14,953 bases of DNA from Prevotellaceae bacterium UBA1710 (lineage in GTDB: Bacteria; Bacteroidota; Bacteroidia; Bacteroidales; Bacteroidaceae): assembly GCA_002317355.1 (NCBI GenBank), contig DCJC01000049.1, positions 1 through 14,953 of the forward strand, read 5' to 3'. Shown piece after piece: positions 1 through 6,551 of the stretch. The notes below the pieces were generated by a model that was given only the letters and a program-made list of their open reading frames with translations, ran no database searches and was not told the origin of the DNA. The position numbers and the translations under genes were made by a program. Numbering within the stretch: position 1 is the first letter of the stretch; the number at the start of each line of letters is the position of its first letter.

Positions 1-85
1 ACGGACGTTCATCCAGTTCAAGGCGGTTGCCACAAACCGGACACATTCTCGGAAAGAAGAAATCAAGAAATTTATTATTAAACAT
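1..85 (-). CDS. ComF family protein, N-terminal fragment cut by the window edge
   Basis: Reading the minus strand from an ATG at 85-83 gives an open frame to the left edge, starting MFNNKFLDFFFPRMCPVCGN and continuing RLELDERP (28 complete codons). A hydrophobic, Phe-rich start followed by FFPR-x-CPVCG-x-x-L is the usual opening of ComF-family proteins, where the CxxC begins a zinc-finger-like region ahead of a phosphoribosyltransferase domain. Members are linked to DNA uptake in naturally competent bacteria; in Bacteroidota the role is mostly unassigned. The next Cys pair and the PRPP-binding loop would lie outside the window. The gene follows the HAD nucleotidase on the same strand across a 193-bp gap that holds a large inverted repeat, and no TAnnTTTG box was seen in that gap. 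Only the N-terminus is visible, so the family call is moderate. Confidence 0.68.
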   Translation of the reverse strand, partial: MFNNKFLDFFFPRMCPVCGNRLELDERP

Positions 86-123
86 AGATATTAGGATCAG
101 AAAGCCAACAGCCCCCTCACTGG

Positions 124-272
124 CAGCCCCTCACCCGCCCTACGGGCACCCTCTCCCCAAGGGGCGAGGAGGAAGTTACACTTTCTCGCTGTGAGATTGG
201 TACACCACATTCATTACTAACTTTTCCCTCGCCCCTTGGGGAGAGGGTGCCCGTAGGGCGGGTGAGGGGCTG
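124..272. repeat. Large inverted repeat, 46-bp perfect arms with a 57-bp loop
   Basis: Positions 124-169 and 227-272 are exact reverse complements (46 of 46), separated by 57 bp. Each arm holds smaller palindromes: GCCCTACGGGC and CCCCAAGGGG in the left arm, with their complements in the right arm. The left side also carries an imperfect tandem copy of its outer end (109-123 against 124-138, CAGCCCC(C)TCAC). The right arm ends six bases past the HAD stop codon. The element is much richer in G+C than the surrounding DNA. It could act as a strong transcript 3' structure between the HAD and ComF genes, or be a non-autonomous interspersed repeat. No flanking target-site duplication was recognised. 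Confidence 0.9.
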
Positions 273-278
273 ATGGCC

Positions 279-989
279 TTATACATTCTTCATAATCTCC
301 TCCAACTCCCTAACAATATAAGTCGGTTTTCTTGGCGGAACGAAATTTGGATCCCAACGATTAAATAGTATTGTATCCAAGCCGGCATCCATAGCTCCCT
401 CTATATCGGCTGTGTAGTTGTCGCCTATCATCAGAGTGGTTTCTGGCTTTGCACCTGTTTTCTCGAAGGCATAGTCGAAGAATTGCTTCGATGGCTTGTT
501 TGCTCCGGCATCCTCGCTGAGGATAACGGTATCAAAGTAGTCATAGAGTCCGCAGGCACGGAGTTTCTTGTACTGAATCTCGTGAAATCCGTTGCTGCAT
601 ATATGCAGATGGCAGCCTAAACCCTTAAGATAGTCAAGAAGCTCGCGAGCCCCCTTAACCGTACCTGGCTTATTAGAGCAAAAATCAAGGAACTTATCGC
701 TGACCTCCAAGCAGAATTCGGCTGATACATTCTCAAGTCCCTTACCAAGACTCAAAGGCCTACGAAATCTCTCAACCATAAGATAAGGACGATCTATAGT
801 CCCTTTGTTATAAAGTGTCCAAAGTTCCAGATTTGTCTTCCAATAGTTATCGTAGAAGAAATCCGGATCGTCAAAATGCTTACTCAAAGAGAAGAAATCA
901 AACATCTCGGCAAGCGCAATAATAGCATTTCCTCTTGTATCATAGAGGGTATCGTCAAAATCTATAAATATATCCTTGTATTTTTTCAT
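279..989 (-). CDS. HAD-superfamily hydrolase, YjjG-like pyrimidine/noncanonical nucleotidase
   Basis: A 236-residue cytoplasmic HAD phosphatase. Motif I is DFDDTLYD with the nucleophile Asp10 and acid/base Asp12; motif II is the SNG at Ser132; motif III is Lys165 in NKPSKQFF; motif IV is GDNYTADIEGA with Asp190 for magnesium. The helical cap at about residues 17-95 and the SEDAGANKPSKQFF segment match the YjjG/YfnB subfamily, whose members dephosphorylate nucleoside 5'-monophosphates and clear noncanonical pyrimidine nucleotides. The substrate here is inferred from the family. An upstream in-frame ATG at 1016 would add nine residues, but a -7 box at 994-1001 lies between the two ATGs and would put transcription initiation at or just before the ATG at 989. 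The 989 start also gives the usual family N-terminus (MKKYKDIFIDFDDT). The mRNA may be leaderless or nearly so. The gene is divergent from susC. Confidence 0.87.
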   Translation of the reverse strand: MKKYKDIFIDFDDTLYDTRGNAIIALAEMFDFFSLSKHFDDPDFFYDNYWKTNLELWTLYNKGTIDRPYLMVERFRRPLSLGKGLENVSAEFCLEVSDKFLDFCSNKPGTVKGARELLDYLKGLGCHLHICSNGFHEIQYKKLRACGLYDYFDTVILSEDAGANKPSKQFFDYAFEKTGAKPETTLMIGDNYTADIEGAMDAGLDTILFNRWDPNFVPPRKPTYIVRELEEIMKNV

Positions 990-993
990 GCTA

Positions 994-1001
994 CAAAGGT
1001 A
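994..1001 (-). promoter_or_regulatory. -7 promoter box of the HAD gene
   Basis: The minus strand reads TACCTTTG here, a match to the Bacteroidota -7 consensus TAnnTTTG, ending four bases before the ATG at 989. No clear TTTG element was seen 19-20 bp upstream. Its position implies little or no 5' UTR and decides between the two possible start codons. Confidence 0.55.
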
Positions 1002-1158
1002 AACCAATTCTACCAATAAAAGTATATTTTGTCATAAAAATCGCATATTATGCTAAAAAATTGATTGTTTTACCTCAAGAAATGCGATAATTTTTTATTT
1101 TTCAAGACAAAAAGATTAATTTCTATTACAAAATCAACGGCAATATCAAAAAAAATAT

Positions 1159-1166
1159 TAATTTTG
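1159..1166 (+). promoter_or_regulatory. Candidate -7 promoter box of the susCD operon
   Basis: TAATTTTG matches TAnnTTTG in the AT-rich 285-bp divergent region between the HAD gene and susC. It would give a leader of roughly 100 nt. No good -33 TTTG was found at the expected spacing, which could mean dependence on an activator. Because the surroundings are very AT-rich, chance matches are likely, so confidence is modest. Confidence 0.45.
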
Positions 1167-1227
1167 CATTCAAAAAGTAAAAATTACACTATTCTTAAAA
1201 AGATTGTAAAAAAATCCTGATATAGAA

Positions 1228-1255
1228 TATATTAATAATAGTATATTAATAATAG
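1228..1255 (+). repeat. Two tandem 14-bp units in the susC leader
   Basis: TATATTAATAATAG occurs twice head to tail (1228-1241 and 1242-1255), followed by TATAA, ending 19 bp before the susC ATG. The unit is purely A/T apart from its last base. It lies in the expected 5' UTR, where Bacteroidota mRNAs often rely on A-rich unstructured sequence for ribosome loading. It could also be a protein-binding direct repeat. Confidence 0.85.
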
Positions 1256-1274
1256 TATAAAAACAAGAGTATTT

Positions 1275-4200
1275 ATGAAAAGAAAACTAACAATGATGCT
1301 TTTGTGCATGATGATGGCAGTGACTGCCCTCGCACAATCAGCAATCAGCGGCACAGTAGTTTCTGCTCAAGATGGCGAACCTGTTATTGGTGCTGCCATT
1401 AAGGTAAAAGGCTCTTCATTGGGCGTTGTTACAAATATTGATGGTAAGTTCAGCATCAATGTAGAGGCAGGAAAGACTCTCGTAGTTTCTTATGTCGGAA
1501 TGCAGACAAAGGAAGCTATCGCAAAGAATGGTATGCAAGTAGTACTTGCTTCCGATGACAAAGTCCTTGACGAAGTTGTGGTAACAGCACTTGGTATCTC
1601 ACGTGAGAAGAAATCTCTTGGATACGCTGTTCAGGACGTAAAGGCAGACAAACTCAACCAGACAAGTCAGCAGAATGTAGCCAACGCTCTTCAGGGTAAG
1701 GTGAGTGGCGTACAGATCACACAGGCTGGTGGTGCAGTAGGTGCATCTCAGCGCATCATTATCCGTGGTAACTCTTCATTCAACAGCAACGAGCCTCTTA
1801 TCGTAGTTGATGGTGTGCCTATGGATGGTGGTTCTTCAAGCTCAAAAACATACGGCTCAGACGACCACGGTATTCTTGACACAGGTTCCGGCCTCAATGA
1901 TATCAACCCAGAGGATATTGAGAACATCTCTATCCTTAAGGGTGGTTCTGCAGCTCTTTATGGCATGCGTGCCGGTAATGGTGTTATCCTCATCACAACA
2001 AAGAAGGGTAAGAACAAAGACGGCAAGATGAAGATCAACTATGACGGTGCTCTTACATTCGATCAGGTATATAACCTTCCAAAACTCCAGAACAAGTATG
2101 GTCAGGGCTATGGTGGCTCTGAGTACGACTATAAGACATGGGGTAAGGACGACTATAGCTCATACGCAGAATTTGCAGAGAACGAAGGCTACTTCTGGGT
2201 TGATGGTGCAGGTTCTGGTGTAAACGACGGTGATGACGAATCATGGGGTCCACGCCTTGACATCGGTCTCATGCTTCCACAGTTCAATAGCCCACTAGAT
2301 GCAAACGGAGAGCGCATCCCAACTCCTTGGGTTTCACATCCGAACAATATTAATGATTTCTTCGAGACAGGTATATCTCACAGTCATAACCTTGCTATCA
2401 CTAACAGCAATGACAAGGGTAACTACCGTTTCGCACTTGGCTATCGTAATCAGGAAGGCGTTGTGCCAAATACAGACCAAACACGCTACAACGTAGCATT
2501 CTCAGGCGCATACAACTTCAACAAATATATCAGCGTTGATGCAAGCCTGCAGTACAACCGCACTCACTCTGATAACCTTATGGCTACAGGTTACTCTTCA
2601 AGCAACCCACTCCAGTCTATCATGCAGTGGTTTGGTCGTCAGGTTAACATGAAGGATCTTAAGGATAACTGGGACAAGATAGATGCAGATGGCAACTATT
2701 ACAACTGGATTAACGCATTCCACGTAAACCCATACTTCAACCTCTACAACAATACCAACGAGTTCGGTCGTGACCGTCTCCTTGGCAAGGGTTCTCTTTG
2801 GATTAAGCCAACAGACTGGCTCAAATTCGAAGGTCGTGCTGGTTACGATTACTACAACTCTAACACCTTCCAGAAGTGTCTCTATTCAACAGACTGTCCT
2901 AATGGTTGGTTCAATGAGTTGAACGACAGCCGTCGTGAGATCAACCTTGACTTCATCGCTTACTTCGATAAGACAATCGGCGATATCAACATCAACGCTC
3001 TCGCTGGTGCAAACTATAGCGATATGACATGGCAGAAGAGTTCTATGGGTGCAAATGCATCTTACGGTCTTACAGTACCAGGCCTCTACACAATGGGTAA
3101 CGTTATAGGCACTCCAAAGACAGACATGGACCATTCACACATTCGTTCAAACTCTGTCTATGCTAATGCATCATTCGGTTGGAAGAATCAGGTATATCTC
3201 GAAGCATCAGCACGCAATGACTGGTCTTCTACTATCAAGGATTCATTCTTCTACCCTTCTGTAAGCCTTTCATGGGTTCCTACAGAGACATTTGAGAATC
3301 TCAAGAGTGACGTAATGTCATATCTCAAGATTCGTACAAACCTCGCAAGCATCGGTAATGCCACTTCTGCATACCGCACCAACTACTACATGCAGTCAGT
3401 TGGTACTACTATCAACAACGCTGCTCAGTACTGGCGTGGTAACACTCTCCTCAACCCAGACCTTAAGCCTGAGGCTATCAGCACTAAGGAAATCGGTATT
3501 GAGGCTGCATTCTGGAAGAATCGCATCCGCTTCGACCTCGCTTACTACCACAAGCAGACAACCGACCAGATCATGACTGTGCAGATGCCTTCTTCAACAG
3601 GCTACTACTACAAAATGATCAATGCAGGTAAGGTTACTAACAGCGGTGTTGAGCTCAGCATCTCAGGCGACATCATCAAAAATGCCAATGGTTTCTCTTG
3701 GACATCATCAATCAACTGGTCAAAGGACAAGAGTAAGATCGTTGAACTTACTGATGGTGTTGACACATACACCATACACTCTGACTGGAGTGTTTACAAC
3801 TATGTAAAGGTTGGTGAATCATGGGGTTCTCTCTATGGTGTAGGTTTCGACTATGACGATCAAGGACGTGTAGTTATCGGTGATGACGGTCTGCCTATCG
3901 TTACTGCAAACAGTAAGAAGATCGGTGACGTAACACCTGACTGGATTGCAGGTTGGAGCAATGAGTTCACATACAAGAACTTATCTTTCGGTTTCCTTCT
4001 CGACTATCGCAAGGGTGGCGACTTCTTCTCTGTAACTCAGATGTTCGGTGCAGAGACAGGTATTCTCGACTTCACAGCAGCAGGCGACATTCGTGAGAAT
4101 GGCCTTATCGTAGGTAAGGACGTACTCACAGATAAGGTTTGCATCAAGGAAGATGGTTCAGCCAACGACATCCGCATCAACGCTTATGACTGGTTCGACA

Positions 4201-4493
4201 GCTATTATAGCAACCACGAACTTGACATCTGCGATGGTTCATACCTGAAGCTTCGTGAAATGCACCTCACATACAACTTCCCTAAGTCACTTCTTCGCTC
4301 TACAAAGGTTATCTCTGACGCAAAGGTTTCATTCATAGCAAACAACCTTGCAATCCTCTGGCTCTCAAGCAAGAACCAGTCAAAGATCGACCCAGAGTCA
4401 ACTATGGGAGCAGACAATACAAGTGTAGGTTTCGAGAGCAATGCTTGCCCTCCCACACGCAGCTATGGTCTCAAACTGAGTCTTACATTCTAA
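1275..4493 (+). CDS. susC: SusC/RagA-family TonB-dependent outer-membrane transporter
   Basis: This 1072-residue protein imports ligands captured by the adjacent SusD lipoprotein, using TonB energy. A signal peptide (MKRKLTMMLLCMMMAVTALA) is followed by a carboxypeptidase-regulatory-like beta-sandwich (about 22-92, ISGTVVSAQDGEPVIGAAIK), a TonB-box-like DEVVVTA at 99-105, the plug domain (about 110-245) and a 22-strand-type beta-barrel ending in the aromatic outer-membrane signal LKLSLTF. The plug carries the SusC hallmark LKGGSAALYG from residue 221, followed by GVILITTKKGK. There is no extra N-terminal signalling (STN) domain, so regulation through an anti-sigma factor is not expected. Length is normal for SusC. 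susD follows after 47 bp with no promoter seen between them. The symbol is a family label; the substrate is not known from sequence, and the nearby PL11 lyase and esterase make pectin fragments a reasonable guess. Confidence 0.96.
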   Translation: MKRKLTMMLLCMMMAVTALAQSAISGTVVSAQDGEPVIGAAIKVKGSSLGVVTNIDGKFSINVEAGKTLVVSYVGMQTKEAIAKNGMQVVLASDDKVLDEVVVTALGISREKKSLGYAVQDVKADKLNQTSQQNVANALQGKVSGVQITQAGGAVGASQRIIIRGNSSFNSNEPLIVVDGVPMDGGSSSSKTYGSDDHGILDTGSGLNDINPEDIENISILKGGSAALYGMRAGNGVILITTKKGKNKDGKMKINYDGALTFDQVYNLPKLQNKYGQGYGGSEYDYKTWGKDDYSSYAEFAENEGYFWVDGAGSGVNDGDDESWGPRLDIGLMLPQFNSPLDANGERIPTPWVSHPNNINDFFETGISHSHNLAITNSNDKGNYRFALGYRNQEGVVPNTDQTRYNVAFSGAYNFNKYISVDASLQYNRTHSDNLMATGYSSSNPLQSIMQWFGRQVNMKDLKDNWDKIDADGNYYNWINAFHVNPYFNLYNNTNEFGRDRLLGKGSLWIKPTDWLKFEGRAGYDYYNSNTFQKCLYSTDCPNGWFNELNDSRREINLDFIAYFDKTIGDININALAGANYSDMTWQKSSMGANASYGLTVPGLYTMGNVIGTPKTDMDHSHIRSNSVYANASFGWKNQVYLEASARNDWSSTIKDSFFYPSVSLSWVPTETFENLKSDVMSYLKIRTNLASIGNATSAYRTNYYMQSVGTTINNAAQYWRGNTLLNPDLKPEAISTKEIGIEAAFWKNRIRFDLAYYHKQTTDQIMTVQMPSSTGYYYKMINAGKVTNSGVELSISGDIIKNANGFSWTSSINWSKDKSKIVELTDGVDTYTIHSDWSVYNYVKVGESWGSLYGVGFDYDDQGRVVIGDDGLPIVTANSKKIGDVTPDWIAGWSNEFTYKNLSFGFLLDYRKGGDFFSVTQMFGAETGILDFTAAGDIRENGLIVGKDVLTDKVCIKEDGSANDIRINAYDWFDSYYSNHELDICDGSYLKLREMHLTYNFPKSLLRSTKVISDAKVSFIANNLAILWLSSKNQSKIDPESTMGADNTSVGFESNACPPTRSYGLKLSLTF

Positions 4494-4502
4494 CGAGTCA
4501 AA

Positions 4503-4530
4503 AGTTAGGAGTTAGTAATTAATAATTTGA
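4503..4530 (+). repeat. Short 7-bp-phased run in the susC-susD gap
   Basis: Directly after the susC stop the spacer reads AGTTAGG, AGTTAGT, AATTAAT, AATTTGA in consecutive heptads. Only the first two units are strongly alike. It is listed because two other gene-end regions in the window show much clearer 7-bp periodicity with related AG(T/G)TA-type units. Confidence 0.45.
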
Positions 4531-4540
4531 ATTAATCAAC

Positions 4541-6043
4541 ATGAACAAGTATATTTTAAAATCAATGTCTTTGCTCTTCGGCACAATGGTTGCCGTAAGT
4601 TGTACAAGTTCATTCGATGAAGTGAACAAAGACCCAGATAACCCACTCGCTTCTGAGGTTCCTTCAACAAACATCCTTGCATACTGTGAGCGCTATGCCA
4701 CAGACAATATGTTCGATGAATGGTTTGACCTTAACGAGAGCTGCGGATTCTCTGGTCAGATTTCAAAGTGGATGTACACCCAAGAGGGCTATTATAACTT
4801 CCGTCCAACAGTAAACAGCACAAGTTGGTTGGTCTGCGACCGTGCAAACGGCAACCTCAAGGATATCATCGACAAGGAAGATCCAGAGTCAAACATGTGG
4901 GCTGTAGCAACAATATTCCAGTGTCAGATCTGGCAGATCAAGACTGACCGTTGGGGTAACATCCCTTACTGGACAACAACTACTGGCACATCTCTCAAGA
5001 ATGAGGCATATCAGCTTGAGAATGGCATCACAACCCCAGCATACGACAAGCAGTCAGATATCTACCCAGACCTTCTCACACGTCTCGAAAAGGCTGTTTC
5101 TATCCTTAGGAGTGGTAAGGCTAACGACCAGATTGGTATGGGTGATGGTCTTCTCGATGGTAATATCAACGCTTGGATAAAGTATGGCAACGCACTTCGC
5201 TTGCGTATTGCAGCCCGCCTTGCAAACATCGCTCCAGATCTTGCAAAGAAGACAATTGAGACTGTTGCTGCTGATATTGCCAACCTTCCTACAAGCAATG
5301 ACGACAACATCTTCTATAACTGGAATGCAGAGTATCCAGAGCCATGGGCAGATTATTACAACACTCGTAAGAACGAGTATGGTGCAAGTGAACTCATGGT
5401 CAACACCCTTCAGGATGTACTCAAGGATCCACGCCTTGCAGTTTATGCGACTCCAACACGTGCAGACGGCAAATCATACGTCGGCTACCCTGTAGGTACC
5501 AAGGCAACAGCTTCAGTTCAGAACTACAGCCAGATAGGTAACCGTTTCCAGAACCGCACAGGTGTAACAGGTTTCTCTCCATGGCTTCGTTCATGTGAGG
5601 TTTACTTCCAGCTTGCATACGCTGCAAGCAAGGGTTGGAACGTAGGTATCAGCCAGCAGGAAGCTTACACAAAGGCTGTAACTCTTTCTCTTGAGGAGAA
5701 TGACATCGACCAGGATGCAATCAACACTTACATTGCTTCTGCAGCTGTAAAGAACGCAACCGTTGATAACATCTTCACACAGTGGTGGATTTCTCTCTAC
5801 AAGAACGGCCAGGAGGCTTGGTCAGTATATCGTATGGCTCCAACAGACACATATCTGTTCAAGAACAATAAGATTGCTGTCAACAGCTACTATCCAGATC
5901 ACAACTGCCCACCTTTGTGCTATGGCTATCCAGACACAGAGCGTAACCTCAACCCAGTAAACTGTAAGGCAGAGTCTGCTGCTGAGGTTGACTACTTCTG
6001 GGGCAAGAAGATGTGGTGGGACACACGTGAAGGATTGAAGTAG
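4541..6043 (+). CDS. susD: SusD/RagB-like surface glycan-binding lipoprotein
   Basis: A 500-residue outer-membrane lipoprotein that caps the SusC barrel and captures the ligand. The leader ends in a lipobox-like AVSC with Cys21 as the lipidated residue, followed by the polar TSSFDEVNKDPDNP stretch usual for SusD proteins. The segment WAVATIFQCQIWQIKTDRWGNIPYW (first residues near 125) and the C-terminal NPVNCKAESAAEVDYFWGKKMWWDT resemble the SusD-like group with the (T)D-x-(Y/W)G-(D/N)IPY signature rather than the classical starch SusD. The fold should be mainly TPR-like helices. It is translated from the susC transcript (47-bp gap). Its stop codon TAG lies inside a heptad repeat array that continues downstream. 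The ligand cannot be deduced; the symbol is a family label. Confidence 0.94.
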   Translation: MNKYILKSMSLLFGTMVAVSCTSSFDEVNKDPDNPLASEVPSTNILAYCERYATDNMFDEWFDLNESCGFSGQISKWMYTQEGYYNFRPTVNSTSWLVCDRANGNLKDIIDKEDPESNMWAVATIFQCQIWQIKTDRWGNIPYWTTTTGTSLKNEAYQLENGITTPAYDKQSDIYPDLLTRLEKAVSILRSGKANDQIGMGDGLLDGNINAWIKYGNALRLRIAARLANIAPDLAKKTIETVAADIANLPTSNDDNIFYNWNAEYPEPWADYYNTRKNEYGASELMVNTLQDVLKDPRLAVYATPTRADGKSYVGYPVGTKATASVQNYSQIGNRFQNRTGVTGFSPWLRSCEVYFQLAYAASKGWNVGISQQEAYTKAVTLSLEENDIDQDAINTYIASAAVKNATVDNIFTQWWISLYKNGQEAWSVYRMAPTDTYLFKNNKIAVNSYYPDHNCPPLCYGYPDTERNLNPVNCKAESAAEVDYFWGKKMWWDTREGLK

Positions 6044-6122
6044 AAAGTGTAAAGTAGAAAGTAGAAAGTAGAAAGTGTAAAGTATAAAGTGTAAAGTGTA
6101 AAGTGTAAAGAGTAAGGAGTAA
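6039..6122 (+). repeat. Heptamer tandem array, 12 units, overlapping the susD stop codon
   Basis: Twelve consecutive 7-bp units starting at 6039: AGTAGAA, AGTGTAA, AGTAGAA (three times), AGTGTAA, AGTATAA, AGTGTAA (three times), AGAGTAA, GGAGTAA. No unit is out of register. The first unit contains the susD TAG stop (6041-6043), so the array begins in the coding sequence. The last units form the 5' arm of the downstream terminator hairpin. Confidence 0.95.
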
Positions 6123-6157
6123 TGTAGATAGAACTGCATTACTCCTTATATTTTTTT
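6113..6157 (+). terminator. Intrinsic terminator of the susCD operon
   Basis: The stem TAAGGAGTAATG (6113-6124) pairs perfectly with CATTACTCCTTA (6137-6148) around a 12-nt loop, and is followed by a T-rich run (6149-6157, TATTTTTTT). This is a classic rho-independent terminator about 70 bp after the susD stop. Its 5' arm is made from the last heptad repeat units. Confidence 0.88.
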
Positions 6158-6173
6158 CACAAACCTCCTTGCC

Positions 6174-6207
6174 CCAACACCAATCAGCCATTATCCAACA
6201 CCAATCA
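6174..6207 (+). repeat. Two direct copies of a 13-bp C/A-rich motif
   Basis: CCAACACCAATCA occurs at 6174-6186 and 6195-6207, a 21-bp period, and CCATTATC recurs at 6188-6195 and 6223-6230. They lie between the susCD terminator and the candidate esterase promoter. No function can be assigned; the 21-bp spacing equals two helical turns, which would suit a dimeric activator site, but this is speculation. Confidence 0.7.
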
Positions 6208-6271
6208 CCTAACACCCACCACCCATTATCATAAAATTTGTGAAAAACACTTACAATACAGATTTTTTCAT

Positions 6272-6279
6272 TACCTTTG
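6272..6279 (+). promoter_or_regulatory. Candidate -7 promoter box for the esterase gene
   Basis: TACCTTTG matches the Bacteroidota -7 consensus. No TTTG at -33 was seen. It would give an unusually long leader of about 265 nt holding the hairpin at 6398-6429 and the GGAGG array at 6434-6474. No better TAnnTTTG match was found nearer the start codon at 6552. Confidence 0.45.
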
Positions 6280-6397
6280 CTTTCTGTAACAATAGTGCCT
6301 TGAAAGATATCGTTACTACTATCTCCAAGCGTTGCGATCCGAAAGTGGAAAAACAGAACAATTCTTCCCTTGAAAAATCGCTATAACACCCTAAAAC

Positions 6398-6429
6398 CTC
6401 CCATTTTTCGCCCATTATAGAAATGGGAG
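6398..6429 (+). promoter_or_regulatory. Leader hairpin ahead of the GGAGG array
   Basis: CTCCCATTT (6398-6406) pairs perfectly with AAATGGGAG (6421-6429) around a 14-nt loop. A second CCCAT at 6411-6415 inside the loop could pair instead with the same ATGGG, giving a smaller alternative stem. CCTCC at 6397-6401 is complementary to each downstream GGAGG, so alternative pairings between hairpin and array are possible. There is no T-tract, so it is not a terminator. A regulatory role is only inferred. Confidence 0.5.
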
Positions 6430-6433
6430 TCAC

Positions 6434-6474
6434 AACGGAGGCATAACGGAGGATCAACGGAGGCAGATAGGAGG
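6434..6474 (+). repeat. Four GGAGG motifs at an exact 11-bp period in the esterase leader
   Basis: AACGGAGG occurs at 6434-6441, 6445-6452 and 6456-6463, and ATAGGAGG at 6467-6474, each exactly 11 bp after the last. The array ends 77 bp before the esterase start, too far to serve as an ordinary Shine-Dalgarno site. The spacing places every copy on about the same DNA face, as in iteron-like or regulator-binding direct repeats. Confidence 0.85.
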
Positions 6475-6551
6475 CACTTCTGAATACGGAAAAATCGAAC
6501 AATTTCTTTACTAAGAATAAAACTAATAATCGTACAAAATTATTCCTAAAT

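Noticed and set aside
6039..6122. CRISPR array
   Set aside because: The repeats are 7 bp without unique spacers, and there are no cas genes.
6149..6551. Protein-coding gene between susD and the esterase
   Set aside because: Stop codons and repeats interrupt the plus strand, and no short frame has a plausible start, composition or motif.
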